A stretch of DNA of 64,000 nt from Halorubrum sp. PV6 (GCF_003990725.2 NZ_CP030064.1:2542001-2606000); one strand, 5' to 3'. Positions 33,754-43,690 are shown, counted from the first letter of the stretch. Notes: generated from the sequence alone by a model not told the origin. A program made the numbers and translations.

Positions 33754-36201
33754 TCACTCGTACTCGCTGCCGACGACCTCGCGGATGCGCTCGGCGGTCA
33801 CCGGGCCGACGCCGTCGACCTCCAAGAGGTCGTCTTCCGGCGCGGTCATCACGGCCTCGACGGTGCCGAAGTGTTCGAGCAGCGTGCGCGACGTGACGGG
33901 ACCGATGTCGGCGATGGCGGAGACGACGTACTCCTGCTGTTCCGCGCGGGTCTTCGTCGTCTTCTCGCCGTGGACGCTCACCTCGCGGTCGCGCGTCTCC
34001 TGTTCGCGCTTGGCGATCGTCGCGAGCAGTTCAGTGGTGTCGTCCTCGTCTTCGGTGCGGAGGATGCTCACGTCGAAATCGACCGCGAGCGACGCGAGCG
34101 CGCCCCGAATAGCGTTGGGGGCGATGTCGCGCTGGCCGTAGAGGTTCGTCCCCTCGACGACCATCACGGGGCGGGCGTACGCTCGCGAGAGTTCGCCGAC
34201 CTGCTCGAACATCGATCGGTCGGCGTCGAGCATCGAGTCGACGAAGTCCGCCGCGGACTTACGCTCGACGGCGACCCGGTCAGAGAGGACGTAGTCGCCG
34301 ACGGCGAGCGTCTCCAGCCGGGTGACGAGCCCCTCTCGCGTCGAGAGGCTCTTGGCGATCGACGAGTCGAGTTCGCGCTGGTCGACGACGATCTCGACGC
34401 CGTCGTCGACGCCGGCGGTCGCGACGACGCCGTCGTCGTCAGATTCGGTGTCGTCGTCTTCCTCGCTGTCGGCGTCGTTCTCACCTGTGGCATCCGCAGC
34501 GAAGTCGGTGAGTCCGTCGTCGGTGTTGTCGTCGGTCGCACCGTCGTCACTCGCGCCGACCGCGGTCACACTGCTCTCGTCGCCTTCCGAACCGTCGTCG
34601 CCATCGGAGCCTCCGCCGAACGCGTCGAGTCCGGCCTGCCCGTCGTCGCCGACGGTCTCTTCGATGTCGTCGGTGGCCTCCTTCAGTTCGGTGAGCTGGC
34701 TGGCCATCTTCTTCTCGCGGCGCCGCGAGATCCAGAAGAACGCCTCGTCGCGGGTGTCTTCGGCCATCAGGACGACGACTTTCCCCTCGGCCTGCCGGCC
34801 GGTCCGCCCCTTGCGCTGGATCGAGCGGATCGCGGTGGGGACCGGCTCGTAAAAACAGACGAGGTCGACTTCGGGGACGTCGAGCCCCTCCTCGGCGACG
34901 CTCGTGGAGACGAGCACCTCGAACGCGCCGGCTTTGAACTCCTCTAATGTCTCCTGTTGCTGTTTCTGGCTCATCCCGTCGGAGCCCTCCTTGTCGCCCT
35001 GGCCGACGAACTTCCGCACGTCGAAACTGGCGGAGAGGAACTCCACGAGCGCCTCGGCGGTGTCGCGGGACTCGGTGAACAGGATCGCGCGCTCGCCGTC
35101 GTTGATCCCGAGCGTCTCCGCGAGGAGGATTCGGGCCTTCGAGAACTTCGGGTGGAGCCCGTCGAACGACTCCGCCTTCCGCATCGCCTCGCGGACCTTC
35201 GGGTCGGCGACCATGCGCTGGCTCGCCTTCGACGCCCCCGACGACCGGGCCGCCTCGCGCTGGCGCTCGAAGTAGCGCCGGACCGACTCGACCGACTGGG
35301 TCTCGACCAGTTCGGTCGCGCGCCGGAGCTTCATCACCTCGGCGTGGGTGCTCATCCCCTTGTACCCCTCCGACTGGTCGTTGTCCATCATCTTCTTCAG
35401 CTGCCCGCGCATCTTGTTGAGGTCCTTCTGTGAGAGGTCGGGGTTCGTCGTGTTCGTCACGCCCAACTGCTTGAGTTTCTCTAACCGATCGGTTATCACC
35501 TCGTTGAGCGCGTCGCGGATGTCGAGCACCTCGTCCGGGAGCGTGACCTGCTCCCACTGGACCTCGGTGTCGTGGGTGTACTCGTCGACGTCGGCGTCCG
35601 CCTCCGTCATCACCTCCACGTTGACGAGCCCGAGGTTCTCACAGACCGTTTCGATCTCCTCGGTGTCGCCGCCGGGCGAGGCCGACATCCCGGTGACGAG
35701 CGGGTCGGCCGCGTCGGCGTGGTATCGCTCGGCGATGTAGACGTACGCGTAGTCGCCGGTCGCGCGGTGACACTCGTCGAAGGTGCAGTGGGTCACGTCG
35801 CGAAGCGAGATCCGGTTGCCGACCAGGTCGTTCTCGACGACCTGCGGGGTCGCGATCACGATCCGGGCGTCCTGCCAGAGCGCGGCGCGGTCGTCGGGCT
35901 TCACGTCGCCGGTGAACACGACGATGTCGTCGTCCGGTATCGAGAGCGCCTCGCGGTAGAAGTCGGCGTGCTGCTGGACGAGGGGTTTGGTGGGGGCTAA
36001 GAAGAGCGCCTTGCCGCCGGCCTCGTGGAGCCGTTCGGCGGTAACGAGCAGGCTGACCGTCGTCTTGCCGAGGCCGGTCGGCAGACAGACAAGGGTGTGT
36101 TCGTCGACGGCGGCGTCCGCCAGTTGGAGTTGGTAGCGGCGTCGCTGAAGGAAGTCGTCGACGAGCAGGGGTTGGTCGATTCCGGCGGCCTCGGTCGCCA
36201 T
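33754..36201 (-). CDS. hef: Hef helicase/nuclease (XPF/FANCM family)
   Basis: An 815-residue fork-processing enzyme. The N-terminal SF2 helicase has Walker A CLPTGLGKTTVSLLV, motif II TFDECHRATGDYAY, motif III GMSASPGG and motif VI SIQRKGRTGRQAEG. An acidic, low-complexity linker (about residues 520-600) leads to the XPF-type nuclease with VDQRELDSS and the catalytic VAVERKSAADFVDSML. Two helix-hairpin-helix motifs end the protein (SRTLLEHFGTVEAVM, VDGVGPVTAERIREVV). All nuclease residues are present. In Haloferax, Hef is involved in restart or repair of stalled forks. Confidence 0.95.
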   Translation of the reverse strand: MATEAAGIDQPLLVDDFLQRRRYQLQLADAAVDEHTLVCLPTGLGKTTVSLLVTAERLHEAGGKALFLAPTKPLVQQHADFYREALSIPDDDIVVFTGDVKPDDRAALWQDARIVIATPQVVENDLVGNRISLRDVTHCTFDECHRATGDYAYVYIAERYHADAADPLVTGMSASPGGDTEEIETVCENLGLVNVEVMTEADADVDEYTHDTEVQWEQVTLPDEVLDIRDALNEVITDRLEKLKQLGVTNTTNPDLSQKDLNKMRGQLKKMMDNDQSEGYKGMSTHAEVMKLRRATELVETQSVESVRRYFERQREAARSSGASKASQRMVADPKVREAMRKAESFDGLHPKFSKARILLAETLGINDGERAILFTESRDTAEALVEFLSASFDVRKFVGQGDKEGSDGMSQKQQQETLEEFKAGAFEVLVSTSVAEEGLDVPEVDLVCFYEPVPTAIRSIQRKGRTGRQAEGKVVVLMAEDTRDEAFFWISRRREKKMASQLTELKEATDDIEETVGDDGQAGLDAFGGGSDGDDGSEGDESSVTAVGASDDGATDDNTDDGLTDFAADATGENDADSEEDDDTESDDDGVVATAGVDDGVEIVVDQRELDSSIAKSLSTREGLVTRLETLAVGDYVLSDRVAVERKSAADFVDSMLDADRSMFEQVGELSRAYARPVMVVEGTNLYGQRDIAPNAIRGALASLAVDFDVSILRTEDEDDTTELLATIAKREQETRDREVSVHGEKTTKTRAEQQEYVVSAIADIGPVTSRTLLEHFGTVEAVMTAPEDDLLEVDGVGPVTAERIREVVGSEYE

Positions 36202-36253
36202 CGGCGGGCCTACGCCGCCGCCGGCCTAAAGGCTTCGCGAAGCGGGGTGAAAG

Positions 36254-36358
36254 TTATCGATCGGCGGAGCGCTCCTCTCGGAGCTCTTCCGGAACGTCTT
36301 CGTCGACCAGCTTCGCCCACTCGGCGAGGCGGTCTCCGGATGGTGTTTGGGCGCTCAT
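36254..36358 (-). CDS. 34-residue small protein upstream of hef
   Basis: A complete small frame, MSAQTPSGDRLAEWAKLVDE then DVPEELREERSADR, acidic and helical in character with normal haloarchaeal codon use. A CTTAAG box at 36383-36391 lies about 28 nt before the ATG, the right spacing for a leaderless transcript. It runs in the same direction as hef, 52 nt upstream. No known family; coding status rests on codon bias, acidity and promoter spacing. Confidence 0.5.
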   Translation of the reverse strand: MSAQTPSGDRLAEWAKLVDEDVPEELREERSADR

Positions 36359-36382
36359 CAGCAGACGGATCTCAGTAATCCC

Positions 36383-36391
36383 TCTTAAGCG
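36383..36391 (-). promoter_or_regulatory. TATA-like box of the 34-aa gene (possibly also hef)
   Basis: CGCTTAAGA on the minus strand, about 28 nt upstream of ATG 36358. No better box lies between the small gene and hef, so hef may be co-transcribed. Confidence 0.4.
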
Positions 36392-36510
36392 TTACCCCGA
36401 TTCTACACGAATTAGGATGGGTCACCCCGCTCCGGGCCGTAAGCGCGGCTCCCGAAACCGCGGCGACTCCGACTCGTACGCCTTTTACCGCTCACGCGCG
36501 TCGGGCCGCC

Positions 36511-36951
36511 ATGAGCAACCTCGACGAGTTCCTCGCCGGCGAGCGGCTCGAGGACGTGGTCTTCTACCTGAGCGACGCGTACCTCGACGACGACTCTCGG
36601 CTCCGCACGGTCGGGACCCAGACCGACGATGGCGTCCGACTGATCCTCGACGGCGAGACCGGGCGGTCCGCGTTCGAGGCCGGCACCGGCATGGGCGCGA
36701 TGGAGTTCGCGAAGACGGCGATGGGCGCCGAAGGCGACATCGCTCGCTCGCTCGACGCCGGGGCGTGCCCGTTCACGGAGGACGATCCCGACGACGACCA
36801 CGACGTTCGGTTCGTCTTCGCGTTCGCGGAGGCACAAAACGAGGAGGTCGGCGGCCTCTACGCCGAGGGCGACGTGGTTCACGCGTACGCGCACTGCACG
36901 TGCGGGGAGAGCTACTCGCACAAGTGGGTCGTCGGCGACCGCGACGACTGA
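36511..36951 (+). CDS. DUF5807 family protein
   Basis: A 146-residue acidic soluble protein restricted to haloarchaea. Conserved stretches: LDEFLAGERLEDVVFYLSDA, AGTGMGAMEFAKTAMGAEGD and, at the C-terminus, a possible metal site HAYAHCTCGESYSHKW (His, Cys, Cys, His). CTTTTACC about 27 nt upstream of the ATG fits a leaderless start. Function unknown. A short direct repeat (CGACCGCGACGACTGA) lies over and just after its stop codon. Confidence 0.8.
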   Translation: MSNLDEFLAGERLEDVVFYLSDAYLDDDSRLRTVGTQTDDGVRLILDGETGRSAFEAGTGMGAMEFAKTAMGAEGDIARSLDAGACPFTEDDPDDDHDVRFVFAFAEAQNEEVGGLYAEGDVVHAYAHCTCGESYSHKWVVGDRDD

Positions 36952-36998
36952 AAAACGACCGCGACGACTGAGTCCGCCGAATCCGGGCTACGCCGCCG

Positions 36999-38651
36999 TT
37001 ACTCCGCGTCTGGCGCGTCGTCTTCCGGCACGGCGCCCTCGACGAGCGACTGGTCGCCGTACTGCTCTCGGAGGTCCTTCTTCGAGAACTTCCCGGTGGC
37101 GGTCTTCGGTACCTCGTCGATGAACTCCACCGCGTCGGGCACCCACCACTTCGGGTAGTCGTCGCGGAGGCCGGTCTCGATCTGCTCGACGAGGTCGTCG
37201 CGGTCGACGCCCTCGGCCACGACGACGAACGCCACGGGGCGCTCCTGCCAGCGCTCGTGGGGGACGCCGACCACGGCCGCCTCGCTGACGCCGTCGTAGG
37301 CCATGATCGCGTTCTCCAACTCGACGCTGGAGATCCACTCGCCGCCCGACTTGATCACGTCTTTCGTCCGGTCGACGAGCTGCATGTAGCCGTCCTCGTC
37401 GACGGTGACCACGTCGCCGGTCTTCAGCCAGCCGTCGACGAACTCCTCCTCGTTGGCCTCCGGGCGCTTGAAGTACTCCTTCGTGACCCACGGGCCGCGG
37501 ACGCGGAGTTCGCCGAACGCCTCGCCGTCCCACGGGATCTCCTCGCCGTCCTCGTCGATGACCTCGAACTCCAGTCCGGGGGCGACGAGCCCCTGCTTCG
37601 AGCGCTTGTTCACCTGCGTCTCGTAGTCGGCGTCGCGCAGGTCGCTCTTGAGGTGCGAGACGGTGCCGATCGGCGAGAGTTCGGTCATCCCCCACGCGTG
37701 GAGCACCTCGACGCCCCGGTCGTCGTACCACTCGATCATCGCCTGCGGGGCGGCCGCACCGCCGACGATCACGGTGTCGAGCGACGAGAGGTCGACGTCG
37801 TTGCCCGCGGAGATGTACTCGCGAAGGCCGAGCCAGACGGTCGGGACGCCCGCGGAGATCGTCACGCCCTCCTCTTCGATCAGGGCCGCAAGATCTTCGG
37901 GGCCCGGCGACGGGCCGGGGTAGACGTGTTTCGCGCCCGCGGCGGTCGCGGTGAATGGCATCCCCCACGCGTTGACGTGGAACATGGGGACGACCGGCAT
38001 GACCACGTCGGAGTCCTCCATCGGGATCCCCTGTGGCGTCTGTGAGGCCATCGTGTGGCTCCACAGCATCGATTGGGTGTACTCGACGCCCTTCGGCTTC
38101 CCCGTCGTGCCGGAGGTGTAACAGAGGCCGGCGGGCTGGTCGCTGTCGAGGTCGGGCCAGTCGTAGTCGGTCGAGTGGCCCTCGATGAACTCCTCGTAGG
38201 CGGGGGCGTCGAGCGCGTCGATCCCCTCGGAGCCCATGGCGACGAAGTCGACGCCGTCGAACTCCGCGGCGCCCTCGGCCGCGCCGGCGATCTTCTCTGC
38301 CAGCGACGGGTCGACGAAGATGATCTCGTCTTGCGCGTCGTCGACGATGTACCGGATGTGCTCGTCGGGCAGGAGCGGGTTGATCGTGTGCAGTTGTGCG
38401 CCGGTGTTCGGGACGCCGAAGTACGTCTCGAAGTGACGGGTGTGATTCCAGCAGAACGTCGCTACCCTGTCGCCGCGCTCGATGCCGTACGCGTCGAGCG
38501 CGTTCGCGAGCTGGGCGGTCCGGTCGCCGTACTCGGCGTACGTGTGCCGGGTGCGTCCCTCGTGGGTCCGGGAGACGATTTCGGTGTCGGGGTACAGTCG
38601 TTTCGCGCGCCACAAGAACGGCTTGAGCGTCTGGGAGTGTCCGCCGGGCAT
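36999..38651 (-). CDS. Long-chain fatty-acid-CoA ligase (AMP-forming)
   Basis: A 550-residue adenylate-forming enzyme activating a carboxylic acid with ATP and CoA. The P-loop-like motif is LCYTSGTTGKPKGVEYT (residues about 180-196), with VVPMFHVNAWGMPFTATAAG, A5 WGMTELSPIGTVS, A7 WLKTGDVVTVDEDGYMQLVDR (cut: TGDVVTVDEDGYMQLVDR), A8 KSGGEWISSVELENAI, and A10 lysine in KTATGKFSKKDLREQY. The layout matches medium/long-chain acyl-CoA synthetases. It may feed beta-oxidation; substrate length cannot be read. The promoter region 38652-38808 holds a TTATAAG box near 38742. Confidence 0.93.
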   Translation of the reverse strand: MPGGHSQTLKPFLWRAKRLYPDTEIVSRTHEGRTRHTYAEYGDRTAQLANALDAYGIERGDRVATFCWNHTRHFETYFGVPNTGAQLHTINPLLPDEHIRYIVDDAQDEIIFVDPSLAEKIAGAAEGAAEFDGVDFVAMGSEGIDALDAPAYEEFIEGHSTDYDWPDLDSDQPAGLCYTSGTTGKPKGVEYTQSMLWSHTMASQTPQGIPMEDSDVVMPVVPMFHVNAWGMPFTATAAGAKHVYPGPSPGPEDLAALIEEEGVTISAGVPTVWLGLREYISAGNDVDLSSLDTVIVGGAAAPQAMIEWYDDRGVEVLHAWGMTELSPIGTVSHLKSDLRDADYETQVNKRSKQGLVAPGLEFEVIDEDGEEIPWDGEAFGELRVRGPWVTKEYFKRPEANEEEFVDGWLKTGDVVTVDEDGYMQLVDRTKDVIKSGGEWISSVELENAIMAYDGVSEAAVVGVPHERWQERPVAFVVVAEGVDRDDLVEQIETGLRDDYPKWWVPDAVEFIDEVPKTATGKFSKKDLREQYGDQSLVEGAVPEDDAPDAE

Positions 38652-38808
38652 ACCTCACAGACCACGGCGTCGAGAACTATGAACGTTATCATGGTTGATC
38701 GTGATGTTCGGTCGCAATCGCTCCGGACGTGAGGCGACCGCTTATAAGTAGACCGCCCGAATCGCGCGCCGACAGCGTTTCCCTGATAAACGGCGGTGCC
38801 GCGAGCGG

Positions 38809-40107
38809 CTATCCCTTAAAAAGGCTCGCGTGGACGGGCGCGTGGTCGGGCTCCGGCCGCGCGGAGTCGTCCCCGTCGCCGCCGTCGTCCGAGACGGCGC
38901 GACCCGAGGTCCCCTCGGCGAGGAAGTCACGAAGCGGCGGCCCGACGTGTTCGGGTTCGACGAGGAACGCGTCGTGGCCGTGGTCGGAGTCTATCACGTG
39001 GTGTGCGACCGGGATGTCGCCGACGCGGAACGCGTCGGCCAGCGACGCCGACTGCTCGACCGTGAAGTGCCAGTCGGCCGTGAAACTCATCAACAGCGCC
39101 TCGCCCTCGAACGCGGCGAGCGCGTCGGCGTCGCTCCCGTGGCCCGCGGCGAGGTCGTACTCGTCCATCGCCCGCGTGAGGTAGAGGTAGCTGTTGGCGT
39201 CGAACCGGTCGCTGAACCCCTCGGCCTGGTAGTCGAGGTACGACTCGACCTCGCGGTACGGGAAAAAGCCCGCCGTCGGCTCCGGCGGGAGCCCGAGGTC
39301 GCCCTCCTCGCGGGTCAGCGAGTCGCGGCCCGCCGAGCGCCGCCCGAACTTCCGCTCCATCGACGCCTTCGAGAGGTACATGATGTGCCCGATCTGGCGG
39401 GCCAAGGCGAGCCCTTCGTCGGGCGACGGCTTCCCCTCGCCGTAGTAGTGGCCCTCGTTCCAGTTGGCGTCCGCACGGATCGCCCGTCGAGCGACGGCGT
39501 CGAGCGCGAGACACTGCGCGTCGAGCCGCCCCGCGGTCGCGATGGCGACCACGCGGTCGACGTCGTCCGGGTAGCGTTTCGCCCACTCGACGGCGTTCAT
39601 CCCCCCGACGCTGCCGCCGACGACGGCGCGGAGCCGCCCCACGCCGAGGTGGTCCAAGAGGCGGCGCTGTGCGCGCGCCCAGTCTTCGACCTGCACCGGC
39701 GGGAACGCGGTCCCCCAGCGGTCGTGGTCGGGCTCGGACGGGAGGTCGAGGTCGGCGGGCCGCTCGCTCGCCGGACCCGTCGTGCCGTAACAGGAGCCGG
39801 GGACGTTCGCGCAGACGACGTAGTACTCGGTCGTGTCTATCGCCTTCCCCGGCCCCACGATGTCGTCCCACCACGCGCGGGCCTGCCCGGCCTGCCCGGC
39901 GCCGCGGGTGGCGTCGTCGCGCTCGGGCGCGGGAGAGCGGGCCACGTTCTGGCTGCCGGTGAGCGCGTGACAGACCAAGACGACGTTGTCGCCGTCGAAC
40001 TCGCCGTGGGTCTCGTAGGCGACCTCGAGATCCGGGACCGACTGCCCGCACTCGAAGGTGAACTCCCCGAGCGAGGCGACGCCGTGGTCGGTTTCGACGG
40101 CGCTCAT
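38809..40107 (-). CDS. metX: Homoserine O-acetyltransferase
   Basis: A 432-residue alpha/beta-hydrolase acyltransferase that makes O-acetylhomoserine from homoserine and acetyl-CoA. Visible: [14 protein letters not shown] near residue 42, the nucleophile elbow [19 protein letters not shown], catalytic Asp region [10 protein letters not shown] and His in [13 protein letters not shown] MetX-typical [11 protein letters not shown] loop is present. The last 40 residues are an acidic tail. It follows metY by 4 nt in the same transcript, so the two steps of O-acetylhomoserine-based sulfur assimilation are coupled. Confidence 0.95.
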   Translation of the reverse strand: MSAVETDHGVASLGEFTFECGQSVPDLEVAYETHGEFDGDNVVLVCHALTGSQNVARSPAPERDDATRGAGQAGQARAWWDDIVGPGKAIDTTEYYVVCANVPGSCYGTTGPASERPADLDLPSEPDHDRWGTAFPPVQVEDWARAQRRLLDHLGVGRLRAVVGGSVGGMNAVEWAKRYPDDVDRVVAIATAGRLDAQCLALDAVARRAIRADANWNEGHYYGEGKPSPDEGLALARQIGHIMYLSKASMERKFGRRSAGRDSLTREEGDLGLPPEPTAGFFPYREVESYLDYQAEGFSDRFDANSYLYLTRAMDEYDLAAGHGSDADALAAFEGEALLMSFTADWHFTVEQSASLADAFRVGDIPVAHHVIDSDHGHDAFLVEPEHVGPPLRDFLAEGTSGRAVSDDGGDGDDSARPEPDHAPVHASLFKG

Positions 40108-40111
40108 GCGG

Positions 40112-41410
40112 TCACACCTCCCCGCCGACCGCGGTGTGCTCGCCCGCCGCCAGCCCGCGGTCGAGGTCGGCTATCACGTCGTCGGGGTCTTCGATCCCGA
40201 CCGAGAGGCGGAGCATCTCCGGGTGGACCCCGGCGGAGCGCTGTTGGGCTTCGTCCAACTGCGCGTGGGTCGTCGACGCCGGGTGGATGACGAGCGTCTT
40301 CGCGTCGCCGATGTTCGCGAGGAAACTGGTGAGGTCGACGGTCTCGCAGAACGTCTTGGCGACCTCGTAGCCCCCCTCGACGCCGAAGGTGACCATCCCG
40401 CCGAACGCTTCGAGGTACGCGGACGCGTTGTCGTGGCTGCGATGGTCTGTGAATCCGGGGTACGCCACCCAGTCGACGCGGTCGTCGTCGCGGAGGAACT
40501 CGGCGACAAGTCGGGCGTTCTCGCAGTGGCGGTCCATCCGGAGCGGGAGGGTGTTGAGCCCCTGGAGCGTCTGCCAGGCGTCGAACGGCGACTGCTGCCC
40601 GCCGGTCGGCCGCACCCCGCGATGACGGGCAACGTTGGCGAACGCGGCGTCGCCGAACTGCTCCACGAAGTCGATCGGATACGCGGGCGACTGCCCGTCG
40701 AGTTCGTCGTAGTCGGCGTCCGGGTGGTCCCACGGGAACTGGCCCCCGTCGACGACGACGCCGCCGACGGTCGTCCCGTTGCCCGTGATCCACTTCGTCG
40801 TCGACTCCCAGACGATGTCGGCGCCGTGTTCGAACGGCCGACAGAGCGCCGGGGTGGCGAAGGTGTTGTCGACGACGAGCGGGACGGCGCGGTCGTGCGC
40901 GATGTCGGCGAGCCGCTCGAAGTCGGGCGTGACGAGCGAAGGATTCGCGAGCGTCTCGGCGTGGACGAAGGCGGTGTCGTCGTCTATGGCGTCCGCGTAC
41001 GCCTCGGTGTCGAGCGTGTCGACGAGACGGGTCTCGATCCCGCGGCGGGACGCGATGCTCGTGAGGTAGCCGGCGGTGCCCCCGTACATCTCGGCGCTGG
41101 CGACGATGTTGTCGCCCGCGCTCGCGAGGACGGTGACGATGGCGTCGAACGCGGCCATGCCGGAGCCGGTCGCGACCGCGTCGGCGCCCCCCGAGAGGTC
41201 GGCGAGCCGGTCTTCGAGGACGCTCACGGTCGGGTTCGAGATCCGCGAGTAGACGTGGCCGTCCGTCCGGAGCGCGTACATCTCCGCCGCCGTGTCCGCG
41301 TCGTCGAAGGTGAACGAGGTCGTCTGGTGGATCGGGGTCGCGCGCGACCCGGTCGCCGGGTCGGCGGCGGCGCCGGCGTGGAGACTCCGGGTGTTGAACC
41401 CACGTGTCAT
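40112..41410 (-). CDS. metY: O-acetylhomoserine sulfhydrylase
   Basis: A 432-residue PLP enzyme of the Cys/Met metabolism family, converting O-acetylhomoserine and sulfide to homocysteine. It starts [20 protein letters not shown]. The PLP lysine is in [17 protein letters not shown] (about residues 203-219), with [17 protein letters not shown] and [11 protein letters not shown]. The family end [20 protein letters not shown], then [15 protein letters not shown], is intact. It is first gene of the metY-metX operon. A GGTTATAGACG box about 30 nt upstream on the minus strand gives a nearly leaderless transcript. Confidence 0.95.
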   Translation of the reverse strand: MTRGFNTRSLHAGAAADPATGSRATPIHQTTSFTFDDADTAAEMYALRTDGHVYSRISNPTVSVLEDRLADLSGGADAVATGSGMAAFDAIVTVLASAGDNIVASAEMYGGTAGYLTSIASRRGIETRLVDTLDTEAYADAIDDDTAFVHAETLANPSLVTPDFERLADIAHDRAVPLVVDNTFATPALCRPFEHGADIVWESTTKWITGNGTTVGGVVVDGGQFPWDHPDADYDELDGQSPAYPIDFVEQFGDAAFANVARHRGVRPTGGQQSPFDAWQTLQGLNTLPLRMDRHCENARLVAEFLRDDDRVDWVAYPGFTDHRSHDNASAYLEAFGGMVTFGVEGGYEVAKTFCETVDLTSFLANIGDAKTLVIHPASTTHAQLDEAQQRSAGVHPEMLRLSVGIEDPDDVIADLDRGLAAGEHTAVGGEV

Positions 41411-41435
41411 GTGTGTAGTGCATATATCTACAAAC

Positions 41436-41446
41436 GTCTATAACCC
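41436..41446 (-). promoter_or_regulatory. TATA box of metY-metX
   Basis: GGTTATAGACG on the minus strand, centred about 30 nt before the metY ATG at 41410. Confidence 0.5.
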
Positions 41447-41533
41447 TCAGTTACGGCAAGTGATGCCTCAGTCTGCGGCGGTAGCACGCGACGCGCAGCG
41501 AGGAAACCGCCTCGCGAACCGGCCGAAGCGTGA

Positions 41534-41541
41534 GTTTATCC
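41534..41541 (+). promoter_or_regulatory. TATA-like box of the DHH nuclease gene
   Basis: GTTTATCC centred about 27 nt before ATG 41565, the standard leaderless spacing. Confidence 0.5.
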
Positions 41542-41564
41542 CCGGTCGCAAGCCAACGACCCGT

Positions 41565-42986
41565 ATGGCAGTCGCCGACTCTCCCGTGCCCGAACTCGAT
41601 GCGCGCGCGAGCGCCTGCGCCGAGCGGCTCCGCGCCGCGGACCGCGTGTTGCTCGCGTCCCACATCGACGCCGACGGGCTCACAAGCGGCGCAATCGCTT
41701 CGACGGCGCTCGCGCGCGCCGGAATCGACCACGAGGTGGTCTTCGAGAAACAGCTCGACGCCGAGTCGATCGCGGGCATCGCCGCCCGCGAGTTCGACGT
41801 GGTGCTGTTCACCGACTTCGGCTCCGGACAGTTGGACGTGATCGCCGACCACGAAGCCGACGGCGACTTCGTCCCCGTGATCGCCGACCACCACCAGCCG
41901 GCGGACCGCGACACGGAGTTCCACCTCAACCCCTTGCTGGAGGGGGTAAACGGGGCCAGCGAGCTGTCCGGTGCGGGCGCGAGCTACGTCCTCGCCCGCG
42001 CGCTGGAGGGCCCAGACAGAGACAACCGCGACCTCGCCGCGCTCGCGGTCGTCGGCGCGGTCGGGGACATGCAGGATACAGATGGCGGGCTCGTCGGCGC
42101 CAACGAGGCGATCGTCGCCGACGGCGTCGACGCGGGGGTACTGGAGACGCGCACCGACCTCAACCTGTACGGCCGGCAGACGCGCCCGCTCCCGAAGCTG
42201 TTAGAGTACGCCTCCGACGTGAAGATTCCCGGAATCTCGAACGACGAGGCGGGTGCGATCGCGTTTCTCGCAGACCTCGATGTCACCGTGAAACGCGACG
42301 GCGAGTGGCGGCGGTGGGTCGACCTCGACGACGAGGAGCGGCAGGTGCTCGCCTCGGGGCTGATGCGCCGCGCCGTCGCCTCCGGCGTCCCGGCGGACCG
42401 GATCGAGGCGCTCGTCGGCACCGCTTACACCCTCGTCGACGAAGAGCCCGGCACCGAGTTACGGGACGTGAGCGAGTTCTCCACGCTGCTCAACGCCACC
42501 GCCAGATACGAGCGCGCCGACGTGGGGCTGGCGGTGTGCCTCGGCGACCGCGGCGACGCCTTGGCCGAGGCGCGCCGCCTCCTCCGGAACCACCGAAAGA
42601 ACCTCTCCGAGGGGTTACAGTGGGTGAAAAACGAGGGCGTCACGCACGAGCAACACCTCCAGTGGTTCGACGCCGGCTCGCGGATCCGCGAGACGATCGT
42701 CGGCATCGTCGCCGGGATGGCGGTCGGCTCGCCGGCGGTCGACCGCTCGAAGCCCGTGATCGCGTTCGCAGAGGAGAGCGCCGAGGCGCTCAAAGTCTCT
42801 TCGAGGGGTTCTCACACTCTCGTCCGACAGGGACTCGACCTCTCGGGGGTGATGCGCGAGGCGAGTCAAGCGGTCGGCGGCGACGGCGGCGGCCACGACG
42901 TGGCGGCGGGCGCGACCATCCCGAGCGACCAGCGCGACGCGTTCCTCGAAGCAGCCGACCGGATCGTCGGCGAACAGCTCTCGTGA
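41565..42986 (+). CDS. DHH/DHHA1 family phosphoesterase, RecJ/GAN-like
   Basis: A 473-residue single-strand nuclease-type protein. The DHH domain has LLASHIDADGLTSGAI (motif I), VLFTDFGSGQ (II) and IADHHQPAD (III, the DHH signature), then VVGAVGDMQD (IV). A central helical linker leads to the C-terminal DHHA1 domain ending GGDGGGHDVAAGATIPSDQR, with the GGGH motif. This is the archaeal RecJ/GAN class, some members of which bind GINS. Haloarchaea have several paralogues, so I give no number. ATG 41565 fits the promoter spacing. Confidence 0.9.
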   Translation: MAVADSPVPELDARASACAERLRAADRVLLASHIDADGLTSGAIASTALARAGIDHEVVFEKQLDAESIAGIAAREFDVVLFTDFGSGQLDVIADHEADGDFVPVIADHHQPADRDTEFHLNPLLEGVNGASELSGAGASYVLARALEGPDRDNRDLAALAVVGAVGDMQDTDGGLVGANEAIVADGVDAGVLETRTDLNLYGRQTRPLPKLLEYASDVKIPGISNDEAGAIAFLADLDVTVKRDGEWRRWVDLDDEERQVLASGLMRRAVASGVPADRIEALVGTAYTLVDEEPGTELRDVSEFSTLLNATARYERADVGLAVCLGDRGDALAEARRLLRNHRKNLSEGLQWVKNEGVTHEQHLQWFDAGSRIRETIVGIVAGMAVGSPAVDRSKPVIAFAEESAEALKVSSRGSHTLVRQGLDLSGVMREASQAVGGDGGGHDVAAGATIPSDQRDAFLEAADRIVGEQLS

Positions 42987-43006
42987 CCGGGCGGCCGACG
43001 CCTAAC

Positions 43007-43570
43007 TCAGGCTTCGCCCAGATCGCGGAACATCGCGCGGTAGTCGTCGGAGGAGAGCGTCTCGCCGAGCTCGTCGATGTCGGCGTCGAGGCGTTCGAGG
43101 CGGTCGACGAGTTCGGTGTACGCCTCGTTGCCCTCGCGTTGCGCGGCCGGTTTCTGCGCGTTCAACACGGCGCGCTTGCTCGCTAACGCCGCGGCCTCCT
43201 GGATGAGGTCGTCGTACTCCGTGCGGGTCAACAGCGTCTCGATCGCCGCCAGCAGCTTCGAGCGGCTGACAGGCTTCGTGAGGTACAGGTCGAACCCCAT
43301 GTGGATGATGTCGAAGTCGGGCTCGACCGCCGTCACCATCGCGACGCGGCAGTCGTGGCCGGCCTCGCGGATGTGTTCGAGGACTTCGTCGCCGCTCCCG
43401 TCGGGGAGTCGCCGGTCGAGCAGCACGACGTCGACCGAGCCGTCGACGCGTTCGATCGCGTCGGCCGCGGTCTTGGCCAGATCCACGTCGTAGTCCGCTT
43501 CGAGGAAGCCGGCGTACAGGGCGGCGATGTCTGGCTCGTCTTCGACGACGAGGACGGAGGGATCGCTCAC
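43007..43570 (-). CDS. HalX-domain response regulator
   Basis: A 187-residue receiver plus HalX protein. The receiver (1-118) has the acidic pocket VVEDEPD, phospho-acceptor Asp in VVLLDRRLPDGSG, Thr/Ser in AMVTAVEPDFD and Lys in YLTKPVSRSKL. The C-terminal HalX domain (about 120-185) is a helical coil with LASKRAVLNAQKPAAQREGN, a haloarchaeal output module of unknown action. It is divergent from the KaiC-like gene with a shared 144-bp promoter region, suggesting a signalling pair (inference). Confidence 0.93.
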   Translation of the reverse strand: MSDPSVLVVEDEPDIAALYAGFLEADYDVDLAKTAADAIERVDGSVDVVLLDRRLPDGSGDEVLEHIREAGHDCRVAMVTAVEPDFDIIHMGFDLYLTKPVSRSKLLAAIETLLTRTEYDDLIQEAAALASKRAVLNAQKPAAQREGNEAYTELVDRLERLDADIDELGETLSSDDYRAMFRDLGEA

Positions 43571-43680
43571 CGCCGATCACCGTCGAAGTCGACGGGACAC
43601 GCTTCACCGGGCATACACGAAGGGGGGATGTATCGACCAATAAACCTGTCGCCGTTCGCGCGGTGGATCTATCGGGTCGT

Positions 43681-43690
43681 CTTTTATATA
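43681..43690 (+). promoter_or_regulatory. TATA box of the KaiC-like gene
   Basis: CTTTTATATA centred about 28 nt before ATG 43715; strong match to archaeal box A. Confidence 0.65.

Noticed and set aside
36937-36971. Direct repeat CGACCGCGACGACTGA at the end of the DUF5807 gene
   Set aside because: A small slip duplication over a stop codon; no functional signal around it.
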